From: Ignavibacteria bacterium UBA4661
GTDB lineage: Bacteria; Bacteroidota; Ignavibacteria; Kapaibacteriales; UBA4661
DNA: 18,039 nt
Assembly: GCA_002405405.1 (NCBI GenBank)
Contig: DHLT01000157.1
Span: forward strand, 1 to 18,039
Reading direction: 5' to 3'
The notes beneath the pieces were generated by a model. That model searched no databases and had not been told where the DNA came from. It worked only from the letters and a program-made list of their open reading frames with translations. The position numbers and the translations under genes were made by a program. This document shows positions 7,454-14,394 of this stretch, in pieces (position 1 is the first letter of the stretch; each line of letters begins with the position of its first letter).

Positions 7454-8831
7454 GTTTCAACTGATTGATTTCTTGCAGAAACTGATCGCTGGTTGTTACT
7501 GTCCTCGAAGCTGCTTCGAATGCTCGTTGCGTTGCAATCATGTCGGTAAATTCCTCAGTCAGATCTACATTCGATTGCTCCAAGGCATTCGAGGTGATGC
7601 TGGTTGAGGGGAAGTCCTCTTGTGCACGCTGGATATTCGGCAGACCACTATTCGGCGATGGTGTGTAGTAATTGTTTGAGCCACGGAGCAAGCCCGCAGG
7701 GTTCGTAAATTTTGCTATCACCACCTGTGCTAAAATTTCTGAAATACCATTGGTAAAAGCACCGATTACTTTGCCGGTCGAATCAATGCTGATACGACTC
7801 AACTCACCTGAACCATATCCGTCTTGGCTTACAATAGCGGCTGTATCTTGACTAGCGAACTGTGTCAGACCGCCAAGAATATTGCCTTGTCGTGCGAAGG
7901 TGAGTGTAAGATTGCGCGGTGTGGTCTGATCAAAAGCGGCTGTCAAGCCGAGAGCCGTATTTAAGTCAGATGCGTTGATACTCAGTTGAATAGGAAGTGT
8001 ATTGTCGGCACCGATGCTTGCGAGTGTACCATCAGCGTTGAAGGTAACTGCCTGTGCTGCTCCAACATTGGCAAATGTACCATCGGATAATTGTACGCGT
8101 GCTTGCAATGAGAATGTATTTGGAGCGGCTTGCTTTGTGTACAGCATTTGTAGAACGCGCTGTGTACCCTGATTATCAAAAACATTGATATTCGACACAA
8201 CTTGATTACCGGTATTAGCACTGGAATTCAAGTTCCCTGATACGCTAATTTGCTGTGTCTGGCGGGGTTGCGAGCGCGTGTTGGGGTCAACACGAACGCT
8301 GACAACAGCTCTTTGTAAGCGATTCACAAGGTCAATACCACCATCTTCACGGGCAATTTGGTCGCGCTCAATCGAGCCATCAGCTCTACGAGCAAGATTA
8401 TAACCCTGCACATAAGCACCGGTCGAATTATCCACTAAAAAACCGTCTCGATCGAAGGTGAAATTACCTGCACGAGTGTAATTATTCACACCAATTTGAC
8501 GCACTACGAACATGCCCTCGCCCTGTAAAGCGAGATCGGTTGGACTACTTGTTACGGCAATCGAACCTTGCGACATATCTTGTTGAATATTACCGACTCG
8601 AACACCCAGACCAATCTGTGTGGGGTTCAAACCACCAATACCACCTGTTTGTGAGGCGGCAGGCGGATTGCCCACACGAAGTGTTTGATTAAACTGATCG
8701 ACGAAGTTAACACGGTTGGACTTGAATCCTGTGGTATTGACATTCGCAATGTTATTAGACAGCACATCCAACCTTTGTTGATGTGCGCGTAGCGACGAAA
8801 CGCCGGAACTAAGTGAGCGTAACAGTGCCAT
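7449..8831 (-). CDS. flgE: Flagellar hook protein FlgE
   Basis: FlgE forms the curved hook joining the flagellar rod to the filament and is exported by the flagellar type III system. The 460-residue protein begins with the conserved rod/hook N-terminus [38 protein letters not shown] (about 5-43). It has a central FlaE-type domain with [10 protein letters not shown] and VFDNQGTQR, and ends with the coiled-coil C-terminus [41 protein letters not shown]. Its size, central domain and SNVDLTEEF motif favour FlgE over FlgF or FlgG. No cysteine is seen. The start is fixed by GGAGGAT (8840-8846), eight bases upstream of the ATG. That SD sits in a GGA-loop hairpin, and a 1.1-kb hairpin-rich gap separates flgE from the preceding flagellar gene. 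Confidence 0.94.
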   Translation of the reverse strand: [460 protein letters not shown]

Positions 8832-8836
8832 AATAG

Positions 8837-8850
8837 AATCCTCCGTGATT
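8837..8850 (-). promoter_or_regulatory. Putative CsrA-binding hairpin over the flgE SD
   Basis: On the transcribed strand AAUC-ACGGAG-GAUU forms a 4-bp stem with the six-base loop ACGGAG. The segment UCACGGAGGA matches the CsrA/RsmE consensus (A/U)CANGGANG(U/A) at every position. The GGAG in the loop is also the flgE SD, so CsrA binding would compete directly with the ribosome. The match is seen in sequence; CsrA control is inference. Confidence 0.55.
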
Positions 8851-8946
8851 GCTAAACACTCCGCCGAATCCTGAGGCAGAGCGTGCTGGACGAAATAATG
8901 CTTCTCTGAGAAATATATCTGTAATTTTTATCGTTGTCTTGTAGGT

Positions 8947-8988
8947 AAAAATGGTAACAAGCAGTCCATCCTTGAAACACTTGTTGCC
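8947..8988 (-). terminator. Terminator-like hairpin with a GGA loop before flgE
   Basis: On the minus strand GGCAACAAG (8988-8980) pairs with CTTGTTACC (8961-8953), eight of nine pairs, followed by A and TTTTT (8951-8947). The 18-base loop can fold further as UUUC-AAGGAU-GGA, a six-base ANGGAN loop. It lies 116 bases upstream of the flgE start and could end the hairpin-rich RNA or attenuate flgE. Confidence 0.5.
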
Positions 8989-9182
8989 GGAAGGGTATCT
9001 CTCCATCATTCGAGATACCCGGGCAGTTTCACTCTTATTCGAGTATTGCGGACTCGTACGCGAGTGTCCAACCACAAATACCGCACTCATCCATGTTGTG
9101 CGTGTCACTGCACATTCCGTGTAATCAATACCGTGTGTTTATTCTTCATCCATGAAGAGATGTTACTCATTCCATTGAGTAA
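8947..9182 (-). ncRNA. Candidate CsrB/RsmZ-like CsrA-sequestering RNA or flgE leader
   Basis: This non-coding stretch holds consecutive hairpins with GGA in or at the edge of the loop on the minus strand. In transcription order they are: UUACUCA-AUGGAA-UGAGUAA (9182-9163); UCUUC-AUGGAU-GAAGA (9158-9143); a CGCAC/GUGCG stem enclosing ACAUGGAUGA (9102-9082); a GGGUAUCUC/GAGAUACCC stem with GGA at the 3' side of its loop (9020-8993); and the terminator-like hairpin with AAGGAU (8988-8953). An extra CACGGAAUG lies at about 9109-9118. Two segments (UCAUGGAUGA and ACAUGGAUGA) match (A/U)CANGGANG(U/A) fully. Repeated GGA-loop hairpins ending in a terminator are the hallmark of CsrB, CsrC and RsmX/Y/Z RNAs, which sequester CsrA. 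The 5' end is not defined, because no convincing promoter was found just upstream; the RNA may instead be processed from operon mRNA. Confidence 0.5.
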
Positions 9183-9836
9183 TGCACATAGCATTGACTA
9201 CGATGTCGTCATGAGACAATGATCAACCATCTTAAAAAAGTATAAAGAAAAATAGATGTTCCGATATGCCAAATCAGTCGGATAGGGTTACCTACACGTG
9301 TTAGCGATATTCTCTATGCCACTGGGTACTGTGGAATAAAGCAATCATGAAGCACATTCTATGACAAGAATAGTCGGGGTCAAGCTAAGGAGTAATCCAC
9401 TGCATGAGAGAAATTTCCGGTTGCATCCTGCAAAGTGGAAAAAACACGCATGAAGTAAAACTCGTATCGGCAATATCGACAAGAGCATTCACGAGAACGG
9501 AAAAATCAGGGAGGGCAAGAGCCAAGAAAAAGCACAGTCTGCAACTTTCGCTTTGGGGAAACGATGACAGCCATAAAGAGAGTATGAGGCAAAAAGAGGA
9601 AGTCGATACTTATCAATCGGTCAAAGTATCTATGTTTCTATCTGAGCGTTCAGATAGTCCAACACATAATTATCTTCTGTTTATTCTCATGCTCTACAAA
9701 GTGGCGCCGGTACGCACAGCAGTCTGTGGGTAACCTGTATGACCAAGAAAAAGATACTGTCTTTTGCATTGTCTATACATCTGCTTCTTGATAAAAGCAC
9801 TCATATTTTTCTTATACTTTTCAAAGAACATTCTAT
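9183..9836. other. Non-coding middle of the 1.1-kb gap upstream of flgE
   Basis: No convincing gene is seen here. Contents: an A+T-rich stretch (9228-9255) with TATACT on the minus strand but no matching -35 element; a small GGA-loop hairpin UUGC-AGGAU-GCAA (9433-9421, minus); and a perfect 8-bp hairpin CTATCTGA-GCGT-TCAGATAG (9638-9657) with GGA just outside its stem on the minus strand. A plus-strand open frame at 9404-9733 has an AAGGAG 11 bases upstream but atypical codon use (many AGA/AGG) and no recognisable protein. Confidence 0.5.
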
Positions 9837-9916
9837 CCGAATCCATTCGGTTTCCCTTGTAGTCAAGTTGGGGGATGATGACCACAAGCAACACTGATAT
9901 TCTCATCCATGAGAAT
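9837..9916 (-). promoter_or_regulatory. Second pair of GGA-loop hairpins (putative CsrA sites)
   Basis: On the minus strand AUUCUC-AUGGAU-GAGAAU (9916-9899) is a perfect 6-bp stem with an ANGGAN loop closed by C-G. Its core UCAUGGAUGA is a full CsrA consensus match. CCGA-AUGGAU-UCGG (9850-9837) has a 4-bp stem and the same loop. They lie 38-118 bases after the stop codon of the TIGR02530-type gene, at the upstream edge of the gap. They may be part of the same long leader RNA as 8947-9182, or protect a start codon of a doubtful 70-codon frame (9694-9906). Confidence 0.5.
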
Positions 9917-9954
9917 GGTGTTTGGCAATTACTGAGCAGGTGTGCAATGCACGT

Positions 9955-10347
9955 TTATCGAGCGAAAACAGCTGAATCAATGTTCGTAAAAACATTATCG
10001 CGGAGAGACGATAGTTGCATTGCGGTAATCACTGTTTTATTGCGAACACTCACAATAAATGCTTTGTCGTCGAGCATAATCAGTGATTCTTTTGCACCCT
10101 TTTGCTCTGCTTGTTCGACTGCCGATTCCAATTTCTTCATGTCATCATTGGTCATGGAAATTTCTCTGCTGTTGATACGCGACTGCGCATGGGCAGAAAA
10201 CTTGAGCGAGCTGACTTCTTTCTCAAAAATATCTTTGAAAGAAACCTCCGGCTTTCCGGACGAAGGTACAGGCGTTGTCTGCCTGCGTAGCTGCTCCACG
10301 CCACCGACCGGCATGAAGGGAAGCGACACACCGTTAATATCCGGCAT
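9955..10347 (-). CDS. Flagellar operon protein of the TIGR02530 type
   Basis: This 130-residue protein belongs to a conserved but poorly understood family found next to flgD and flgE in many bacteria (TIGR02530, putative flagellar protein). The signature is present: FSAHAQSRINSR followed by DMKKLESAVEQAEQKGAKESLIMLDDKAFIVSVRNKTVITAM (about residues 50-105), which gives a helix and a small beta-rich end. The N-terminal 35 residues are Pro/Gly-rich. The start is set by the SD AGGAGG (10353-10358), five bases before the ATG at 10345-10347; a GTG six bases upstream in frame lies inside the SD and is not credible. A sigma-28-like promoter lies 56-82 bases upstream. It follows flgD and precedes the hairpin-rich gap before flgE. 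A role in hook assembly is inferred from position. Confidence 0.88.
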   Translation of the reverse strand: MPDINGVSLPFMPVGGVEQLRRQTTPVPSSGKPEVSFKDIFEKEVSSLKFSAHAQSRINSREISMTNDDMKKLESAVEQAEQKGAKESLIMLDDKAFIVSVRNKTVITAMQLSSLRDNVFTNIDSAVFAR

Positions 10348-10402
10348 ATTCACCTCCTGTTATTTAGTACGAAAAAGAACGAAAAAGAGTCTTGTTGAAT
10401 GT

Positions 10403-10429
10403 GTATCGGATACAATCGAGAAAACTTGA
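10403..10429 (-). promoter_or_regulatory. Sigma-28 (FliA)-type promoter P2
   Basis: The minus strand reads TCAAGTTT (10429-10422), 11 bases, then TCCGATAC (10410-10403). The E. coli FliA consensus is TAAAGTTT-N11-GCCGATAA; 13 of 16 positions agree with exact spacing. The -35 is identical to that of P1. Transcription would start near 10396, about 50 bases before the TIGR02530-type gene. Confidence 0.72.
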
Positions 10430-10470
10430 GAAGAAAATTCACATTGTTTTTTTCGTATCCCGAATACACC

Positions 10471-11235
10471 TTATTCTTGAATGTCACGAACACCTGTGAA
10501 AGAAACTTCTGCGCCATTGACAATCAAGTTTGGCTCGCCAGTGCTTGTAGAGAGTCGAACACCTGTTACACGACCAACGGTAAAAGTCTGTGCATCAATT
10601 TTGACATCATTTTTATCTTTTGCCGCAAGACGCAGAGTATAACGACCCGGAGGCATAGCATTGCCATTTTGATCTTTACCATCCCATGTAATACGGTGAT
10701 CTCCTTGTGGGAGATAGGAAGACTGCCATTTACGAACAACTCCACCTTTACTGTCAAGTACTTCAAGTGATGTGCTCATTGCACCTACCGGTAGGTTAAA
10801 ACCAAGTGTTTGTGCATTCGTACCATCATATTGAACGTTAGACGATACGGCACGAACGCTTTTACCGATCATTCCTGCTGAGGAAAGATTCATAAGTGTT
10901 TGCGCTAATTCTGCCGAAGATTTGGTCTGTTTATCAACCGACGTGCTTACTTTTTGCAATTGCTCGAGTTGTGAGAACTGCGCTAACTGCGAAGCAAATT
11001 CTTGATTTTCTTGCGGCTTGAGCGGATTTTGGGACTTCAATTGCATGGTCAAAAGTTGCAAGAACTGATCACGACTAACTTCGTTATTCTTGGTTTTACT
11101 TTTGCCAAGTGCGGCAGATTGCGCGTTGGCAATTTGTTGTGCCGACTGATTGTTGAAAATCGCAGCGTTACTGAAAACTGATTGTGTATCCATACAAGTG
11201 TTTTGTGATAAGATGTACTTCACGAAAGAGAGCAT
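10471..11235 (-). CDS. flgD: Flagellar hook capping protein FlgD
   Basis: FlgD caps the growing hook and is needed for FlgE polymerisation. The signature SRDQFLQLLTMQLKSQNPLKPQENQEFASQLAQFSQLEQL is clear (about residues 54-93 from the first ATG). It is followed by the Tudor/FlgD-Ig region, with VRKWQSSYLPQGDHRITWDGKDQNGNAMPPGRYTLRLAAKD typical of the FlgD Ig-like domain. Length (254, or 240 from the second start) fits the family, although the C-terminal SFTGVRDIQE follows an extra strand. The start is unclear. The first ATG (11233-11235) overlaps a GGA-loop hairpin and has GGA only two bases away. The ATG at 11191-11193 gives a conventional MDTQSVFSNAAIF N-terminus but has no SD. It lies 78 bases after fliK. 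Confidence 0.93.
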   Translation of the reverse strand: MLSFVKYILSQNTCMDTQSVFSNAAIFNNQSAQQIANAQSAALGKSKTKNNEVSRDQFLQLLTMQLKSQNPLKPQENQEFASQLAQFSQLEQLQKVSTSVDKQTKSSAELAQTLMNLSSAGMIGKSVRAVSSNVQYDGTNAQTLGFNLPVGAMSTSLEVLDSKGGVVRKWQSSYLPQGDHRITWDGKDQNGNAMPPGRYTLRLAAKDKNDVKIDAQTFTVGRVTGVRLSTSTGEPNLIVNGAEVSFTGVRDIQE

Positions 11236-11248
11236 GTTCCATCATGCT
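11231..11248 (-). promoter_or_regulatory. Putative CsrA-binding hairpin at the flgD start
   Basis: On the minus strand AGCAUG-AUGGAA-CAUGCU forms a perfect 6-bp stem with an ANGGAN six-base loop. The 3' arm contains the first possible flgD ATG. It would block initiation if CsrA bound there, or sit about 38 bases upstream if the second ATG is used. Confidence 0.5.
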
Positions 11249-11313
11249 TGTGCTCTTGCCATTATCATCGTAGGAGAGTTCACTCCACAATGGATATCAT
11301 CGGATAATGCTGA

Positions 11314-14300
11314 TTAGGCATACTTTTCAAAATTGCGTTGTACGCTATCAACACCGCTTGTAGCAGACTGCCCGGCTTTCATTCTGCGGACTAAATCACG
11401 TGCAGTCAGTGCTTCCTCGGTGTCAGCATTTGGTCGCATTGTCTGTTGTGCGTCCAATCGATGACGGAAAGATTCGACAAAAGTTTGTCGAGATTGGCGT
11501 TCATCGCGTTGTGCATGCGAAGATTCACCTTGTCTATTCATATCAAGACTTGTCGGGTCATTTTGCGTGCGTGTATTCACTTCAACCGTTTCGACTTTTA
11601 AGCCTTGTGCTGTCAATCGATCTTTCAAGGAGGCAATTTGCGCCTCAACTGCACGTTGTGCATCAGCGGAATCTGTTTCGATATTAATCGAGGCAGACAT
11701 GTTTTTGACGAAGACCTGCACCATGACACCACCAAGATGCTCGGGGTTCAGTTGTAGCTGAATCGCTCCACCTACACCACCTGCCATCGGCACAAATCCG
11801 CGAAATGCTTGCATGATCGTTCGAGGGATGTCACGCGGAGTAATATCCTTAAACACCTGGGTCAAAGGGACATTTGCCTTTGCTATCAACTCTGTTGGGA
11901 GTTTCATGCTTTGCGCAGATTGCTTTGGATCTATGGTTTCAAACTTTGTGCCAATTGATTCTTCGGTTGGTATACTTTGCTCATTTGTTCCATGTGCTAC
12001 CGAATGAGGGTCGAACGGAGCGGGCGTTGCTTCCGTAGGTACTGTTGATATGGATGGCAGCGAAGGATTGTGAGGTGTTTTACTCTGCTGTAATCCTGCC
12101 TGCGAGTCTGCCGAACTGGTCGGGGAAATCCGTGTATTTTCTGTCGAAGCGATACCGGGACTTGCCGAAATCAGATTGCCAACCAAAAGCGAGTTTTCTT
12201 TTTTATGTGAAGAAAACGCCGTAGAGCCCGCTTGGGATGGAGCTGTTGGCACATTCGGTGCAATAATGCGAGCAGTCATATCTGCCGAAGGAGCAATCGG
12301 CACCTGATTGGCAGAAGATAATGACGGCGACGCTGAATCGACCGAAGGTAGGTTGAGAGAATTCAATGCACTCGTTGCTGGTAAAGACGCTTCGGCAGTG
12401 GAATCAATGACTGGCAATCCGGTAGATATTCCAATCAACTGGGCATTGCTTGTAGTCGCACTCTGGAGAGTATTCGCCAAGAGATCAGTTGCATTCTGTG
12501 ATTGTTGAATATTCACCGCCACACTACCTCTTGTTTCAAAACCTACTTGTTTCAGAGGAGACTCGAGTGAAGTACTCTGCGCGGTTGCAAGTAAAATTTT
12601 GAGTGCAGAGGGCTGGAGGTCTCGGCTGTTGCCGGCATTGATAGTATCGCTATCATGTGCCGAAAATTGTTGTACGAGTGTCAGAATATCACCAATCGTC
12701 GGCAAATTTTCGGCAGAAAGCGATGAAGAGTTGTTTGCAGGTAAGGGGTTGTTTGACACAGAAGAAACGGTATCGACATCTACTTGCAGAGCAATCTCCG
12801 TAATGCGAGGCGGAGCAAAGTCTTGTATTTGCGTATTTGCAGTGTCACTATTCTGATCACGTGTATCCATGGTAGCCATGTTTTGCAGAGCAATCTGAAG
12901 TACAGCGTGCAGAAGATCATCACCTACTGTTGATGCTGATTTTATCCCTTGCAGAGATGCGTCGTTAGTCGGAGTCGAGAGAGGCTTACCGAAAGGTATA
13001 CTCGAAGTTGAGATATTGGTATCGGTTTGCAACACTGTACGGATAGTTTCCGGGAGGACTGATACTTGTGTTGCAATACTCTGTTGAAGTGCCGCAAGAG
13101 CGGTATTGACTGCATCAAGCGACTGACCTGCAAGCTGTTGCCATGCCTGTGTTTGATCGCTTGTCACAGTAGTCTGCATGTTTTGCTCATTTATAGGAAT
13201 GAGAAGCGATAAAGTACCATCGGGCAGTGCTTGCAAAACAGCTTGTTGTTGGTCGGTAGCTTGCCCTTGTGATTGTTGAGCTAATTGTGTTTGAATGGAG
13301 CTAACGGTAGAAAACAGTCCTGCCAGTGCTGTATTGAACTGATCAAAAGGTTGTTGAAGAGTAATCTTTATTGCATCAAGTGCAGTCTGTATCTCTCCTA
13401 TGTCAGGGGATGCTGCCGATACGGTATCAAGTGTTAAAGTTCCTTCTTCACGATAGTGCACTGTTTTGTGTTGTACTAAGACCGGCTCCAGTATCTGCGT
13501 GCCGAGCATGACCATGAAATCTTCGAGCGAGGGGATATTTGACTTCTCAAAGGCGTCTTCTTCTTTATCGAAAGGAGATCGCACGGTTGTCTCATTGCTG
13601 TTCACAGATCTCGTGCGTATGACAATTCGCTCTGGCGATGCAGATTTTTCAGTCACACAGTCGAGATTGTTGGAGAATGCTTTATCGCTCGTTCGTTTTG
13701 TTGTATCATTCTCAGTCAGTGCTTGTGTAGATGCTTCGTTGTCATTCGATTGTCGAGCAGCTATGGTTTGTACGCGAGATGCGTCTGTCATAGTATCAGT
13801 CTGCCGAACGACAGTCGAAGAACGCTGCAAAGTCGATACTTCGCTCCCACGAATGTTGGCAGTGCGCATAGCTAAAGACACCAACTCAGGCAATGTCATA
13901 TTCCCGATTGGTCTTTGTCGTTCGTTCTCGGCAGTCGAATATCTACTTGAAATATTACTCTGCTGGTTGTGTGCTGAATTTGCGGTCAGTGATTGCGTTC
14001 CAATTGCATGGGATTGATCATGCAATGTTGTTGATTTCACAACAACAGTTTTGACGGAAGCAAAACCAAGTGCTGGGGAACCTTGCCGGATTTTGAGTAA
14101 ATCAGACAGTGCCAACTGTGTCATCGAGGCAGAAGTAACATCTTCAGAAGATAACTGTGGAGGCGAGCCGGTAGACCGTGGCAAGCCCGAGAGCATAGTT
14201 CGGAACATTGTCCGAAAATCTGATGCACTTGTGGGGGAAGATTGCTCGAAACGTTTAGGTGGTTCGATACCACCGGAGCTATCTCCACCGGGAATGCGGG

Positions 14301-14322
14301 AGAAGAGGAGAGGAGTCGTCAT
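11314..14322 (-). CDS. fliK: Flagellar hook-length control protein FliK (very long)
   Basis: FliK is a secreted molecular ruler that measures the hook and switches export from hook to filament proteins. The conserved C-terminal domain (Flg_hook, about residues 825-920) is clear: QAFRGFVPMAGGVGGAIQLQLNPEHLGGVMVQVFVKNMSASINIETDSADAQRAVEAQIASLKDRLTAQGLKVETVEV. A polar tail of about 80 residues follows. Residues 1-820 are low-complexity, rich in Ser, Thr, Gln, Asn and Ala, as in other FliK N-terminal regions, but far longer: 1002 residues against about 400 in Salmonella. The reading frame is intact. Its SD (AAGGA, 14336-14340) is 13 bases from the ATG and lies in a GGA-loop hairpin. The gene is between motE and flgD in a hook-assembly operon. 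Confidence 0.92.
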   Translation of the reverse strand: MTTPLLFSRIPGGDSSGGIEPPKRFEQSSPTSASDFRTMFRTMLSGLPRSTGSPPQLSSEDVTSASMTQLALSDLLKIRQGSPALGFASVKTVVVKSTTLHDQSHAIGTQSLTANSAHNQQSNISSRYSTAENERQRPIGNMTLPELVSLAMRTANIRGSEVSTLQRSSTVVRQTDTMTDASRVQTIAARQSNDNEASTQALTENDTTKRTSDKAFSNNLDCVTEKSASPERIVIRTRSVNSNETTVRSPFDKEEDAFEKSNIPSLEDFMVMLGTQILEPVLVQHKTVHYREEGTLTLDTVSAASPDIGEIQTALDAIKITLQQPFDQFNTALAGLFSTVSSIQTQLAQQSQGQATDQQQAVLQALPDGTLSLLIPINEQNMQTTVTSDQTQAWQQLAGQSLDAVNTALAALQQSIATQVSVLPETIRTVLQTDTNISTSSIPFGKPLSTPTNDASLQGIKSASTVGDDLLHAVLQIALQNMATMDTRDQNSDTANTQIQDFAPPRITEIALQVDVDTVSSVSNNPLPANNSSSLSAENLPTIGDILTLVQQFSAHDSDTINAGNSRDLQPSALKILLATAQSTSLESPLKQVGFETRGSVAVNIQQSQNATDLLANTLQSATTSNAQLIGISTGLPVIDSTAEASLPATSALNSLNLPSVDSASPSLSSANQVPIAPSADMTARIIAPNVPTAPSQAGSTAFSSHKKENSLLVGNLISASPGIASTENTRISPTSSADSQAGLQQSKTPHNPSLPSISTVPTEATPAPFDPHSVAHGTNEQSIPTEESIGTKFETIDPKQSAQSMKLPTELIAKANVPLTQVFKDITPRDIPRTIMQAFRGFVPMAGGVGGAIQLQLNPEHLGGVMVQVFVKNMSASINIETDSADAQRAVEAQIASLKDRLTAQGLKVETVEVNTRTQNDPTSLDMNRQGESSHAQRDERQSRQTFVESFRHRLDAQQTMRPNADTEEALTARDLVRRMKAGQSATSGVDSVQRNFEKYA

Positions 14323-14330
14323 AGTTGTTG

Positions 14331-14344
14331 CTGCGTCCTTGCAG
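14331..14344 (-). promoter_or_regulatory. Putative CsrA-binding hairpin over the fliK SD
   Basis: On the transcribed strand CUGC-AAGGAC-GCAG is a 4-bp stem with the loop AAGGAC. GCAAGGACGC contains an exact CANGGANG core; only the outermost consensus positions differ. The GGA is the only SD-like sequence for fliK, 13 bases from its ATG. Confidence 0.55.
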
Positions 14345-14394
14345 AATAGTACCCGAGACGATATGTGAGTTAGAACAGACGAAAGCGAACAACG

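Noticed and set aside
8809..9108. 99-codon minus-strand frame overlapping the flgE start
   Set aside because: It overlaps flgE in another frame and covers the hairpin cluster; the peptide is low in protein-like features. Treated as a chance frame through structured RNA.
9464..9471. GCCGATAC on the minus strand, identical to the P1 -10 element
   Set aside because: No -35 match at the required 11-base spacing, so it was not called as a promoter for the hairpin RNA.
9404..9733. 109-codon plus-strand frame in the flagellar gap with AAGGAG upstream
   Set aside because: It runs against the operon, uses AGA/AGG arginine codons much more than the neighbours (which prefer CGT/CGC), and the peptide has no recognisable domain. 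It may be chance; a transcript or homolog would change this.
9694..9906. 70-codon minus-strand frame after the TIGR02530-type gene, with its start in a GGA-loop hairpin
   Set aside because: The placement is tempting because a CsrA-type hairpin covers the start. But the peptide is unlike any flagellar small protein I know (not FlbD/SwrD), codon use is atypical, and both hairpins are better explained as RNA structure.
8993..9916. Palindromes as DNA operators or REP-like mobile repeats
   Set aside because: Arms differ in sequence while only the loop (ATGGAT/ATGGAA) is shared, and all have GG on the same strand. That fits RNA hairpins better than a repeated DNA element, though operators cannot be fully excluded.
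10348..10353. GTG start for the TIGR02530-type protein
   Set aside because: The GTG is part of the AGGAGGTG Shine-Dalgarno sequence; the ATG at 10345-10347 has ideal spacing.
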